24,778 nucleotides of DNA from a virus. How positions within the stretch are numbered: the stretch's first letter is position 1; the number at the start of each line of letters is the position of its first letter. This document shows positions 1 to 7,959 of this stretch, in pieces. The notes under the pieces are model-generated. The model was given only the letters and a program-made list of their open reading frames with translations. It was not told where the DNA came from and searched no databases. The translations under genes and the position numbers were made by a program. The stretch is taken from IMG/VR virus record IMGVR_UViG_3300047359_001620, positions 1 to 24,778 of that record; one strand, 5' to 3'.

Positions 1-746
1 ATAGCGCTTGTTCCTCCGTTTACCCCATGTGTACCAGAATTGAAATCATAGAAATAAGTAGATGTGTCAGCTACATCACCAAACGCAGTTCGTCCATTTG
101 CACTGATGGTTAAAAATTCTTGGGCAGGTGATGTGCCACTGGCGCCAGTTGCGATACCAAAGTCTCCGGCAGCATCTATCCTTGACCTTGTCTTATGCAC
201 ATCCAATAAAGTTCCGGTACCCTGATGAACTAATCTTACATCAAAATCATCAGTTGTAGGTGATTTCAGGTCGATGTAAGATGTAGCCGATGCACCAATT
301 TCTATAGCTGAATTACCACTTGTGTTCTCAAGAGTAAGGCTGTTGGCACTTAAGTTTGACCCACCTGCTGGTCCTTGACGACCCTGTACACCTTGTGAGC
401 CAGTTGAACCTTGGGTGCCTGTTCCGGTTGTACCTTGGCGACCTTGAATACCCTGGCGACCCTGCACACCTTGAGCACCTGACCCACCTGTTGTTCCTTG
501 GCGACCTTGAATGCCCTGGCGACCCTGCGCTCCGGTTGCACCCTGAGGTCCACTTAGGTTGTAACTACCAGCGGTTAAGTCATTAACATCACCGATGGTG
601 GTGTTTAATTTACTTCTTAAATTCTCAAAATTACTGTCAACATCGTTGTGCGACAATGGATTGCCTCCAGAGTTTGCGCGAAGTTTAACATTACTACTTG
701 TGGGGGTAATTACCCCATCGTTTCCTAGATCGGTTATATTTGGCAT
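1..746 (-). CDS. Collagen-like phage fibre protein (partial, C-terminus beyond window)
   Basis: The frame is open from an ATG at 744-746 to the left edge, so about 248 residues of the N-terminal part are visible. Residues 1-65 form a head that includes [15 protein letters not shown], a pattern like the N-terminal region of the long fibre at 12759-14645. Residues 66-129 are mostly Gly-X-Y triplets such as [16 protein letters not shown], with a 14-residue block ([14 protein letters not shown]) repeated with a 21-residue period. A beta-rich region follows ([16 protein letters not shown]), like phage fibre shafts that carry simulated-structure repeats. Collagen-like triplets in phage proteins are known to form trimeric rods, so I infer a side or tail fibre. 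The gene sits 73 bases after the previous one and has the conserved motif 3 bases before its ATG. No good Shine-Dalgarno is visible. The fibre call is firm; its exact place on the virion is unknown. Confidence 0.85.
   Translation of the reverse strand, partial: MPNITDLGNDGVITPTSSNVKLRANSGGNPLSHNDVDSNFENLRSKLNTTIGDVNDLTAGSYNLSGPQGATGAQGRQGIQGRQGTTGGSGAQGVQGRQGIQGRQGTTGTGTQGSTGSQGVQGRQGPAGGSNLSANSLTLENTSGNSAIEIGASATSYIDLKSPTTDDFDVRLVHQGTGTLLDVHKTRSRIDAAGDFGIATGASGTSPAQEFLTISANGRTAFGDVADTSTYFYDFNSGTHGVNGGTSA
360..551 (-). repeat. Collagen-type Gly-X-Y coding repeat
   Basis: This stretch codes for about 21 Gly-X-Y triplets with one or two interruptions. At the DNA level it holds a 63-base imperfect tandem repeat, plus a third partial copy. 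It creates long open shadow frames on both strands that should not be called genes. Confidence 0.85.
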
Positions 747-749
747 AGT

Positions 750-773
750 GTTACAATAATTTTCGTGTTACAA
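750..773 (-). promoter_or_regulatory. Conserved motif, copy A (before collagen-like fibre)
   Basis: On the minus strand the site reads TTGTAACACGAA, four bases, then TATTGTAAC, and ends 3 bases before the ATG at 746. It matches copy B at 22 of 24 positions. On the plus strand, GTTACAATAATTT occurs twice here in exact copies (750-762 and 767-779), 17 bases apart. The role is inferred: a phage promoter or an operator overlapping a transcription start. Confidence 0.55.
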
Positions 774-774
774 T

Positions 775-803
775 AATTTAGAATGCGTTTTTGTATTCGT
801 CAA
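775..803 (-). promoter_or_regulatory. Candidate sigma70-like promoter before collagen-like fibre
   Basis: On the minus strand there is a -35 like box TTGACG (798-803), a 17-base spacer, and a -10 like box TAAATT (775-780). The expected start would fall inside motif copy A. The rest of the 73-base gap (747-819) shows nothing else. It could be chance in AT-rich DNA. Confidence 0.35.
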
Positions 804-819
804 GCATCCTGTTGGAAAT

Positions 820-1026
820 TTATGAATTGAGTCCTGCATTTAAATCATCAAGATCGCCCAAGTTTTCTCCGTCTATCTCGATTTTATTTCCGGAACTAAT
901 TACAATGTCCGCAAAAGTTTGAGTGGCGGTAAATGTATTAGCTGTGCCTAAGAAAACAGAATTGTTATTACTAATCTGTATGGCGACAGCCTGACCAAGT
1001 TGATAGAATACTGAAGTTTCCGACAT
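820..1026 (-). CDS. Small virion-associated protein, paralogue of the 35-residue ORF at 4230-4337
   Basis: 68 residues. The N-terminus MSETSVFYQLGQAVA closely parallels MTDTSSILYKIGKAIA of the small gene at 4230-4337. The middle (FLGTANTFTATQTFADIVI) resembles a repeat common in phage tail-fibre proteins, where such segments form beta-structured shafts. The C-terminus is Asp/Leu/Asn-rich (ENLGDLDDLNAGLNS). The ATG is one base from the stop of the upstream 749-residue fibre gene, with no clear Shine-Dalgarno, which suggests translational coupling. A role as a connector or fibre cap is inferred from context only. Confidence 0.7.
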   Translation of the reverse strand: MSETSVFYQLGQAVAIQISNNNSVFLGTANTFTATQTFADIVISSGNKIEIDGENLGDLDDLNAGLNS

Positions 1027-1027
1027 A

Positions 1028-3277
1028 TCAAAGAAGGGCTGGAATTAATTTAGAGTTCTTGTCCATGCTTGCAATCTTTGCGTTAGCATTTAAGCCTGCT
1101 TCCACCTGTGGCTGAATGCTTGTTACTAATGCACCAGAGTCCATGGATATTGGCTTGTCACCATCTTCTGCGTACAGAATAGAGGTTCCGTCGTCTCGGT
1201 ACATTCTACCATCAGATACTATGACTGCGTTACTGCCTATGTTTTGTATCTTGATATCTGAATTAGCGGTAACTACTTCGTAGTTTGCATTGTCAATAGC
1301 ACGCATACCACCAAACCATAAATGCACTCCATCTTCTGTTGTAGTGGAATACACAAAGAATGCGTAAATTTCTTTCGCGCTTGCTGTGCCATCCGCATCC
1401 GATACATCTACACCCATTGGGCTGCTGTAGTCTGCAGTTAATGTAGATACCGTGCTTCCGTTTATACCATTAGAGTTGTATACTTCATCTGCTACTTGGT
1501 CTACTGAGAATGTAATACCAGTGCTTGTCGCAACGCCTGTTATCTCAACGGGTAGCATTGCTTCTGCCCCTACTACACAAGTGCATCGCAGTCGGATAAC
1601 ATCTCCTTCTGAAATTTCTGTTTGGTCGTATGTACCAGTTGCATCTACATAAGTGCCTGCTGTGCCAGATAATTTCTGTGTAATTACAAGTGAATCCTTA
1701 GTTAAATTGTAAAGCTGTAGTCTTGTGGTCGCTTCCACATTTTTTACTTCCCAGGGAAGAACCGTGGTTGCCCCAAATGTACCAATGACTTCTGCACCAT
1801 TAGACAAGGTGGTAGAGCCTGATGTACTTATATTACCCACAAATGTGGTGGCTTTGATTGTTAAAGTATTACCACTTATCGCAAATGCCGAACCTGCGCT
1901 TGCGTCCACCACCACATCATAAGTGCCTGCATCAATTGTGTTACCATCCCTTGACACTAATGGTGACAGTTCTCCTGCATAGTTATCGACTAAATATGAT
2001 TTTGCTATGTCGTAAAATTTTTGTGGAGTATCTATTAAAGTATACGCATCTACAGTTGCCTTCGATGCTTCAGACACTACCAGATCTGGTGTCATTTTAA
2101 CTGTGCTTTGCAAAGCATCGAGTCCAACTAAATCCTCTGCAAATCCAGTGATAGTTTGGTTGTATGCAATAATAGAGAATGGAATTTCTGAATTTGAATT
2201 TGTGCGAGAATCAGTGGTGATGGTCTTATTAATGTAATTGATTACCTCGACCAAAACATCTTCATCTAGATTGCTAGTCTGGTTGACTCCATTGTAAATC
2301 TTATCAGATCTATCATCTTGATTTTTTGGCCCCAATGCTCTGTTGCCACTGTCTAAATCTTTAGCGTAATACGAATAGGTTAATGGGTTACCATCCAAAT
2401 CTTCCACCACTAAACTTATAGGTCTGACGCATTTTAGATACATGAAATTGTCTCTTGCTGCATCGAGTGCGACTCGCAATCTATCAGAAAACCCTTTGAT
2501 GGTAATTGTCTCTCCACTTGATTGAGTTCTAGTAACATTAATTATGTCGAAGTCATGTAAGTTTGGGCCTGTGTCGAAGTTCTCAAAAGTCAGTGGTGGG
2601 AATGGTGAATTATAACTCTGGAATCCTCCTTTTTTAAATTTAAAGATTCCGACATTCCATCCGCTTTTTGTGAAGACCCTAGACTCCAAAGTCTCTCCAT
2701 CGAAAGTTAAATTGTAAATATTTATTTTTGCGTCACTTGTCGAGTTAGTGGACTCAATCCTGAACTGAGATGTGTTCGTGTTTGATGATCCCTGCTTTGC
2801 AAGGTTGTAGAAAATCCCACTATTGACTGTGACTGTTGCCCCATTTGCAGTTCGCAAAGTTGCGGTAGTACGAATTATTCCACCATTCCATAAGAATGTA
2901 GAGCTACCACCAAACGAAATCCCAAAGGTATTATACATTTGCCCAGTCAAATTCTCATTGGGTAGATCAATTCCTACTCCGACAGAGTATTTATTTTTTC
3001 CATTTGCTGTAGTTTTGACACCTAAGTTCAATGTGCCTGTCACTGTAAGTGGGTGTCCACTACCTGCGTTGATCGCTTGCTTCATCACTTGCAAGGTCTC
3101 ATATGCAGGATCAATACTAAGTGTTCCTTGAATCTCTAAAAAATGAGTTGAGGCAATAGTATAAGTAGTGTGATTTCCACGAACTGTAGTAGTCACTCCT
3201 GGCACTCCATTCAGCCCACTAAGATCAGTGTCAGTCCCTGTTTGCGTAATCTTGTTACTTGCTTCCGAAAAACTCAT
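1028..3277 (-). CDS. Large beta-rich virion fibre/structural protein
   Basis: 749 residues. The first third has many short beta-type segments with Asn, Gly, Thr and Ser turns (for example LEIQGTLSI, LTVTGTLNLGV, NIYNLTFDGE), which suggests a beta-helix or beta-solenoid. The middle repeats this style (GNISTSGSTTLSNGAEVIGT). The last 150 or so residues look like a separate domain containing HLWFGGMRAIDNANYEV and YRDDGTSILYAEDGDKP, and end in LNANAKIASMDKNSKLIPALL-type sequence. I recall similar C-termini in structural proteins of marine phages, but cannot confirm this here. The start has AAAGGA six bases upstream and overlaps the previous stop by ATGA. A fibre or tailspike is the best reading; no catalytic residues could be identified. 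Confidence 0.75.
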   Translation of the reverse strand: MSFSEASNKITQTGTDTDLSGLNGVPGVTTTVRGNHTTYTIASTHFLEIQGTLSIDPAYETLQVMKQAINAGSGHPLTVTGTLNLGVKTTANGKNKYSVGVGIDLPNENLTGQMYNTFGISFGGSSTFLWNGGIIRTTATLRTANGATVTVNSGIFYNLAKQGSSNTNTSQFRIESTNSTSDAKINIYNLTFDGETLESRVFTKSGWNVGIFKFKKGGFQSYNSPFPPLTFENFDTGPNLHDFDIINVTRTQSSGETITIKGFSDRLRVALDAARDNFMYLKCVRPISLVVEDLDGNPLTYSYYAKDLDSGNRALGPKNQDDRSDKIYNGVNQTSNLDEDVLVEVINYINKTITTDSRTNSNSEIPFSIIAYNQTITGFAEDLVGLDALQSTVKMTPDLVVSEASKATVDAYTLIDTPQKFYDIAKSYLVDNYAGELSPLVSRDGNTIDAGTYDVVVDASAGSAFAISGNTLTIKATTFVGNISTSGSTTLSNGAEVIGTFGATTVLPWEVKNVEATTRLQLYNLTKDSLVITQKLSGTAGTYVDATGTYDQTEISEGDVIRLRCTCVVGAEAMLPVEITGVATSTGITFSVDQVADEVYNSNGINGSTVSTLTADYSSPMGVDVSDADGTASAKEIYAFFVYSTTTEDGVHLWFGGMRAIDNANYEVVTANSDIKIQNIGSNAVIVSDGRMYRDDGTSILYAEDGDKPISMDSGALVTSIQPQVEAGLNANAKIASMDKNSKLIPALL

Positions 3278-3651
3278 GCGTAATCCTTTGTGATTGATGA
3301 GACATTACCATCCCCATCGTATGCTATAGTTTGTGTAAGGATGGTTGAATCATCACCATACTTCACCACGACTTGTGTGAGGTTTCCGTTTGTATAGGTG
3401 AAGGTTTTAGTCTCAAGTAAATCCCCGCCATTAGATGTGTACTTGGATTGCCCAGTAAGCACACCATTAGTATAGGTATTTGTGGTATATGAGTCTGCGT
3501 TACCCGTGGCTAGTGTTACAATATTATTGGACGCACCACGGACATATAACTTTGCATCCGCAGAGTTAATAGCGATTTCACCCGCCGCAAGGTCAGAAGT
3601 GTCGGGGACTGACCCCCGAACACTTGACCTCTTTGGAAGTATTTTAGCCAA
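3274..3651 (-). CDS. Small fibre adaptor with receptor-binding-protein type N-terminus (TTG start)
   Basis: 125 residues, beginning at TTG (3649-3651). This start is chosen because MAKILPKRSSVRGSVP followed by LAAGEIAINSADAKLYV matches the usual beginning of phage receptor-binding proteins of the major-tropism-determinant N-terminal type, and no downstream ATG would keep that domain. Residues about 54-125 hold repeated Tyr/Asp turns (YTNGVLTGQSKYTSNGG, FTYTNGNLTQ, IAYDGDGNVSSI), similar to YD or MORN-like beta repeats. The gene starts 2 bases after the upstream stop and overlaps the next gene by ATGA. It is probably a virion protein that plugs a fibre onto a base. Confidence 0.75.
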   Translation of the reverse strand: MAKILPKRSSVRGSVPDTSDLAAGEIAINSADAKLYVRGASNNIVTLATGNADSYTTNTYTNGVLTGQSKYTSNGGDLLETKTFTYTNGNLTQVVVKYGDDSTILTQTIAYDGDGNVSSITKDYA

Positions 3652-3653
3652 AC

Positions 3654-4196
3654 TTAGGAATAAGTTCCACCATCAACTGTTTGAGTTGCTTGGTCGAGAG
3701 CTGCGGTTGCAGAGAATCCGACAACAAATCCAGCATCAGTTGAGCCAGTTACAGAAATGTCAGCACCACTATCTCCTGCACTTACTCCGGAGTTGGTGTT
3801 GTCAATCTTGTCCCAGTCTGTACCGTTATAGACAACTGAGTCATCAACATTAACAAAGAAAGCGGCAGAATCAGCTGCACCATTTTTCTTTACATAACCT
3901 GCGGTGTCAATTTTGTAGTAATCACCATTCTTAGGAGATGCAGGAAGCGCAGTAGCAGAAGCGGCAGCTACAGTAGATGCTTGAGCGTTACCGGACTTAG
4001 TACCTTTATATGTAAAGGCAGACGTTAATGCGCCAGAAATCTTTGAGTCAACCGCAAGAGTGTCAATGAACTTGATTGCGGATGTTCCATCTCCGACAAA
4101 GAGTTCTTTGTCAAATGTGTTACAGGAGATTTCTCCGAGCGTTGTAGGTGCGGATCCACCAGTGGTGGTTTTCCGTTTAATTTTTATAGTAGCCAT
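3654..4196 (-). CDS. Small fibre adaptor with receptor-binding-protein type N-terminus
   Basis: 180 residues. Residues 1-44 (MATIKIKRKTTTGGSAP, then LGEISCNTFDKELFVGDG) match the short N-terminal fold of many phage receptor-binding proteins. Residues about 84-134 contain ASPKNGDYYKI and VVYNGTDWDKI, a pattern often seen in tail-fibre proteins. The C-terminus is TVDGGTYS, nearly the same as the end of the neighbouring 35-residue protein (EIDGGTYE). A 33-base gap precedes it. It is one of three consecutive proteins with this N-terminal fold. Confidence 0.75.
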   Translation of the reverse strand: MATIKIKRKTTTGGSAPTTLGEISCNTFDKELFVGDGTSAIKFIDTLAVDSKISGALTSAFTYKGTKSGNAQASTVAAASATALPASPKNGDYYKIDTAGYVKKNGAADSAAFFVNVDDSVVYNGTDWDKIDNTNSGVSAGDSGADISVTGSTDAGFVVGFSATAALDQATQTVDGGTYS

Positions 4197-4229
4197 TGTA
4201 TTGTATTGGTTGATTTTTAGTGTTGAAAG

Positions 4230-4337
4230 TTATTCGTAAGTTCCTCCGTCAATTTCTGTCTCAAGTGCGACAATTCTTTTGACTGCGTCAGCTATAGCTT
4301 TGCCTATTTTATAGAGTATACTGCTTGTGTCTGTCAT
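4230..4337 (-). CDS. 35-residue small protein, paralogue of the 820-1026 product N-terminus
   Basis: The ATG at 4335-4337 overlaps the stop of the upstream gene (ATGA) and the frame ends with TAA at 4230-4232. The product starts MTDTSSILYKIGKAIADAV, is probably helical through residue 25, and ends LETEIDGGTYE. Two independent similarities support it as real: its N-terminus resembles the product of 820-1026, and its C-terminus matches the end of the next protein (3654-4196). The function is unknown; a docking or trimer-capping peptide of the fibre apparatus is a guess. Confidence 0.65.
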   Translation of the reverse strand: MTDTSSILYKIGKAIADAVKRIVALETEIDGGTYE

Positions 4338-4903
4338 GGAGTTATAAGTTTAAAGTTTGCACGGACATACTGATCGCCCTCTATTAGTATCGTGGTCTCC
4401 GATGCATTTATATTTGCAATGTTCTCACCCTGCCAATAATCAAAAGCGTAGCCCGTAAATGGTAATGCAGTTATGGGTTTATATGTATCTCCCGCAACAA
4501 CCTGAGACCCTAAATCTAGGGCACTTCCCCCTGATCCTGCGGCGATTGTTAAGACATAACTTGGTTGTAGACCTTGCAATCCAGCCGTAAACTCAAGTAC
4601 ACCTTGATCATCGTATGTTTTAAATTTTGCACCAAAGTATTCCAATGCACTGGACACAGTGGTTATATACTCAGGGACGACGGAATTATCATGAACAAAA
4701 GACTCTGCGGCTTCAGAGTCTCCTATTTTATAATACTGAAGATCATTCCAGTTTGTGACACCGTCTCCTATTTTTAATCTTTTGGTGTCCACCTCCCAGC
4801 CTGGCTCACCTTCAAGAAGAACAGTATTAAGCTCTTTCCAGTGTGCTTTCGTACCTCTGCGTATCGAAAGTCTCGCTGTTACATGTCTACTAGGCTGCGG
4901 CAT
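4334..4903 (-). CDS. Receptor-binding adaptor with C-terminal InlB-type B-repeat domain
   Basis: 189 residues. Residues 11-57 (RLSIRRGTKAHWKELN, EGEPGWEVDTKRLKIGDG, WNDLQY) are a clear copy of the major-tropism-determinant/hyaluronidase-type N-terminal domain of phage fibres. Residues about 147-187 (GYAFDYWQGE, then TILIEGDQYVRANF) match the divergent InlB B-repeat pattern, in which a hydrophobic GY.F..W.G strand pair is followed by V.ANF. B-repeats are common in bacterial surface proteins that contact other surfaces or glycans. Motif copy B lies 3 bases before its ATG. It is a probable receptor-contacting virion protein. Confidence 0.8.
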   Translation of the reverse strand: MPQPSRHVTARLSIRRGTKAHWKELNTVLLEGEPGWEVDTKRLKIGDGVTNWNDLQYYKIGDSEAAESFVHDNSVVPEYITTVSSALEYFGAKFKTYDDQGVLEFTAGLQGLQPSYVLTIAAGSGGSALDLGSQVVAGDTYKPITALPFTGYAFDYWQGENIANINASETTILIEGDQYVRANFKLITP

Positions 4904-4906
4904 TAT

Positions 4907-4930
4907 GTTACAATAGTATTCGTGTTACAA
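4907..4930 (-). promoter_or_regulatory. Conserved motif, copy B (before InlB-repeat adaptor)
   Basis: On the minus strand it reads TTGTAACACGAATACTATTG followed by TAAC, ending 3 bases before the ATG at 4903. It occupies most of the 39-base gap 4904-4942. A TTGAAA box just upstream, 17 bases from TATTGT inside the motif, could form a sigma70-like promoter that would give a nearly leaderless message. The role is inferred from repetition and position. Confidence 0.55.
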
Positions 4931-4942
4931 ACTTTCAAGTAT

Positions 4943-5296
4943 TTAGATCGCTTCATATATATCTCGTACTTTTCGTTCTGCGCTACCTAAGTCTGATGCA
5001 TTATTAGTGTAAGGTATCAAACTGCCATCTGTTGCAATTTCCCAAAACTGCAAAAACCTAGCTAACTGCAATACCTGGGTCTCGGAAAATTGACCTTGTT
5101 GCCCGGAACTTAAAGAATTTATCTTCAGTTGCAGTGATTCATTCTCAGTAGCTAGAGTAACCACCTTATCTTTGAGGCGTTCAAGGTTTTCCCTTGTCTC
5201 AATCCACCAATCCCTCATTTCAGGAGGCACTTCATCTTCAGCAGGGAACCTTGCTTCAATATCCCTTGTAAATGATCTTATAATTGGAGTCGTCAT
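4943..5296 (-). CDS. Short coiled-coil fibre protein ending in a fibre shaft motif
   Basis: 117 residues. Residues 25-62 contain a likely coiled coil (heptad-like Leu/Val/Ile spacing in RENLERLKDKVVTLATENES). The C-terminus (GSLIPYTNNASDLGSAERKV, then RDIYEAI) is the motif that in many phage fibres lies just before a C-terminal domain or chaperone, but here the protein stops right after it. The start overlaps the nozzle gene by ATGA, with AAGG directly before the ATG. It is probably a small trimeric fibre or linker. A truncation of a longer ancestor is possible. Confidence 0.7.
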   Translation of the reverse strand: MTTPIIRSFTRDIEARFPAEDEVPPEMRDWWIETRENLERLKDKVVTLATENESLQLKINSLSSGQQGQFSETQVLQLARFLQFWEIATDGSLIPYTNNASDLGSAERKVRDIYEAI

Positions 5297-7959
5297 CCTT
5301 GGTTGTATGCCTGTGTTGTGGATCTTGTATTAACCCCACTGACCTCAAATGTTCTGCCTACAATTTTTATGGGATTATCTTTTACCAAAGGTAAAGCGCT
5401 ATCAAAGAAAGTTTCCTGCCTTTCAATGTAACCGGGTTCTACTGCAATCGTTGGCGAGTACTCGTACTCAGGTAGTACGATTATTTCATCCCGCAAGTAT
5501 GGAGCCTTAATATACAAAGGGATCATATTCTCATCTTTGAGATTATTAAGCTCAACATAGTCTAATTCCTTACCATCTACAACTTGCATTGTCTCAACCT
5601 GCTCAGTTCCCTGGGGTGCAGTTGTAGTGCTTATCTTTACCCGCGTAGGGGTAGTTCCGTATTTACTTGATAACTCAATAACATAGGACCTGCATTCCTT
5701 GTCAGAAAAAGAATCTCCAAAATCTATTAAACCACTCCTTATACTGGAATGATACCCATAACCTAGCCTACTATACACTCGATAAGGTTCTCGCTCGCCG
5801 ACCTTAGGGGGTCCATAGCCATACCTGCACAACACGCCCCCTAGCGCACTGTCCTCCCGATATTGTGTCCCCGGGTAAATTGCACCAGTGCTCACTTGAT
5901 GTACGCCCATAATAAACCAAGCTTCCTCGGGTCCTACCCTATTGTGCTTTGGTTTTCTAATGAATGAACTAGATGTGAAAGAGGCGTCAATTGTGGATAG
6001 TGTTTTATTTATATAGTCATAAGCTATGACGCCCCAATCTAGTCTTGGTCTTTGATCAATACCTCCTGATTCAGTAGCAAAATAAGGCTGATCTCCAATT
6101 TTAGTTGGGTCATCTGCATATAATTTTCTATCTGGTGATATAGAATATTTAAAATTTTCTTCTGAAAATAAAACAACATTCCTTTCGTTAACCAAATCCC
6201 CTTGTTCATTTTGGAGTATGCCCAGAGGGCAGTTTATAAAGATTTCACGAGTAATAGGATTATCTACAGCATAGACATATTCAGCAAGATCTGGCGGGAC
6301 TAACTGCCAAAACGGTGGACCAATCTCAAACATACTTACAGGTTGTGGCTCTGTTGACGATCTATTGATTGAATATATTCCACTGTTACCCATGAATATA
6401 TGCTGCTTTCCGTCCACATCTATGATGGTATGTCTGAAATCTGCAACCCTACCACCTGTGTACCTCGGTTCTATAGCAAAAGGAAACTCTGCGCTATTTG
6501 TTTTAGAAACAAAGAAAAATCCGGAGTCCCTATAAACTACAAGTTTATCAGCGAGTGCTTTTATTTTTAAAATTCTTGAGCCATCTTGTGCAAACTCCCT
6601 AAAAGCTGCGGGCGACCTAAGTTGCTCCGCGTAGGGCCTGAGCACGATAGAGTAATTACCAGTGCCAAGAGTATTTCCCGTATTTGGATCTATTAAGATT
6701 AGATTTGATCCGTCCTTGTCGACTAGCTGTAAGTCCCCGTACTCATCATAATAACCTGTTTCTACATAAAGGGCACTGGGGTCACTAGGATCCGTGGCAT
6801 ACTCATTACTTGAGCCGGTTGATGGTGTAAGAAATATTCCGCTTACAATTAAACTATTGGGATCTTCATTTACTGTTTTAACGGCATTTATAGCACCAAC
6901 CATATTGACTGTATATGCTTCCTCCCCCTGGAATGTACCATTACGCAGGAATTTATACATACTAGCTTGTTTATCTATTGCATAGTTATAGTCGGGAGTA
7001 AAACTGTAGGACCCTGTTGTGGACACGGAAAGAGTCCCTGGCAACCCACCAGACTCCATAACCACAGATGCCCCTACTATAACACCACTATTGAAAAGTT
7101 TTGGTTCACCCTCTGCCGAATACACAGTCCTATACTGGAACCTCTGCACTTTTACTTGCCCATATAATGGGTCTTTAAGAATATCTTTGTACGGGTCAGA
7201 TGCTTGCTGGAACCATGTGTCAAACCCATCTGTTATGACTGTCAGGTCTGCACAGAAAAGCCTATCCTGAAACTCTCCTATTGTACCAACGGACACGACT
7301 CCATTTTCCCTCAAGGAGTACAAAGGCTCTGCGCGCTCATACTCACTTTTGTAGACAATAGGGAGGTCAACGCCATTATTTATAATTACATGATTTTGAA
7401 CATCTACAATCTCCCATCTATATGCACCACCCTCAAAAGGATCCACTAAGTCACCTTGAGATGTTTGATCTATAAAACTTTCAAAGACATATATTTGCCT
7501 CCAGTAGAAATCTTCTCCTGCGCCTACCCAATACTCTTCTCCTTGTCCATTAGTTGCGTATAGAGCAGAGGAGTTTTGATAATCCTTTGCGTATGTATCG
7601 GCACTTGAAAATAACCTCCAAACATTTGGGCCCGATATAGCTATAAGCACAGGCGTTCCATCGGTGCCTGGAAATTGATGAATCGCACGGATCGGGTACT
7701 GGGAGTTTATTGCATCGAAACTATTTATATTTCCCCACATATCACTACTATTGCCTGATGGAGTAAATAGCTCCCACCCTTCCCTTCTTAGCTCACCATC
7801 CGTCTCGCGTCTGAAGTTTACCTTGTCTGTGTAATTAGCAGAAGAAGACAAGTAGTTGGACTCCTGCGTAATTGGTACATCATCCGAGGCAGAACCAATC
7901 AATGCACCCCCCTGCGCAGGGTGAATCGTAATATTTTTATATGGCTTTCGCTTAGCCAT
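5293..7959 (-). CDS. Tail tube/nozzle-like structural protein
   Basis: 888 residues. The N-terminal region (SANYTDKVNFRRETDGELRR), the repeated segments that place a ligand of form VIINNGVDLPIVY, and the central LADKLVVYRDSGFFFVSKTN with GGRVADFRHTIIDVDG resemble the large propeller-like tail tubular/nozzle proteins of short-tailed phages (T7 gp12 type, 794 residues in T7). The length and its place within the tail and fibre genes fit that role. The assignment rests on pattern and context, not on a decisive motif. It shares one base with the stop of the upstream fibre gene (TGATG). Confidence 0.6.
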   Translation of the reverse strand: MAKRKPYKNITIHPAQGGALIGSASDDVPITQESNYLSSSANYTDKVNFRRETDGELRREGWELFTPSGNSSDMWGNINSFDAINSQYPIRAIHQFPGTDGTPVLIAISGPNVWRLFSSADTYAKDYQNSSALYATNGQGEEYWVGAGEDFYWRQIYVFESFIDQTSQGDLVDPFEGGAYRWEIVDVQNHVIINNGVDLPIVYKSEYERAEPLYSLRENGVVSVGTIGEFQDRLFCADLTVITDGFDTWFQQASDPYKDILKDPLYGQVKVQRFQYRTVYSAEGEPKLFNSGVIVGASVVMESGGLPGTLSVSTTGSYSFTPDYNYAIDKQASMYKFLRNGTFQGEEAYTVNMVGAINAVKTVNEDPNSLIVSGIFLTPSTGSSNEYATDPSDPSALYVETGYYDEYGDLQLVDKDGSNLILIDPNTGNTLGTGNYSIVLRPYAEQLRSPAAFREFAQDGSRILKIKALADKLVVYRDSGFFFVSKTNSAEFPFAIEPRYTGGRVADFRHTIIDVDGKQHIFMGNSGIYSINRSSTEPQPVSMFEIGPPFWQLVPPDLAEYVYAVDNPITREIFINCPLGILQNEQGDLVNERNVVLFSEENFKYSISPDRKLYADDPTKIGDQPYFATESGGIDQRPRLDWGVIAYDYINKTLSTIDASFTSSSFIRKPKHNRVGPEEAWFIMGVHQVSTGAIYPGTQYREDSALGGVLCRYGYGPPKVGEREPYRVYSRLGYGYHSSIRSGLIDFGDSFSDKECRSYVIELSSKYGTTPTRVKISTTTAPQGTEQVETMQVVDGKELDYVELNNLKDENMIPLYIKAPYLRDEIIVLPEYEYSPTIAVEPGYIERQETFFDSALPLVKDNPIKIVGRTFEVSGVNTRSTTQAYNQG

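Noticed and set aside
350-586. Open frames on both strands in the collagen region
   Set aside because: They are shadows of the repeated Gly-X-Y code; the collagen-like frame continues upstream and downstream with sensible sequence.
3274-4903. Diversity-generating retroelement acting on the tropism-determinant-like genes
   Set aside because: Only the N-terminal docking fold is shared; no C-type lectin variable region, template repeat or reverse transcriptase is in the window.
4334-5296. Genes at 4943-5296 and 4334-4903 as one fibre split by a frameshift
   Set aside because: The second gene has its own ATG, a complete N-terminal docking domain and a conserved motif in the gap.
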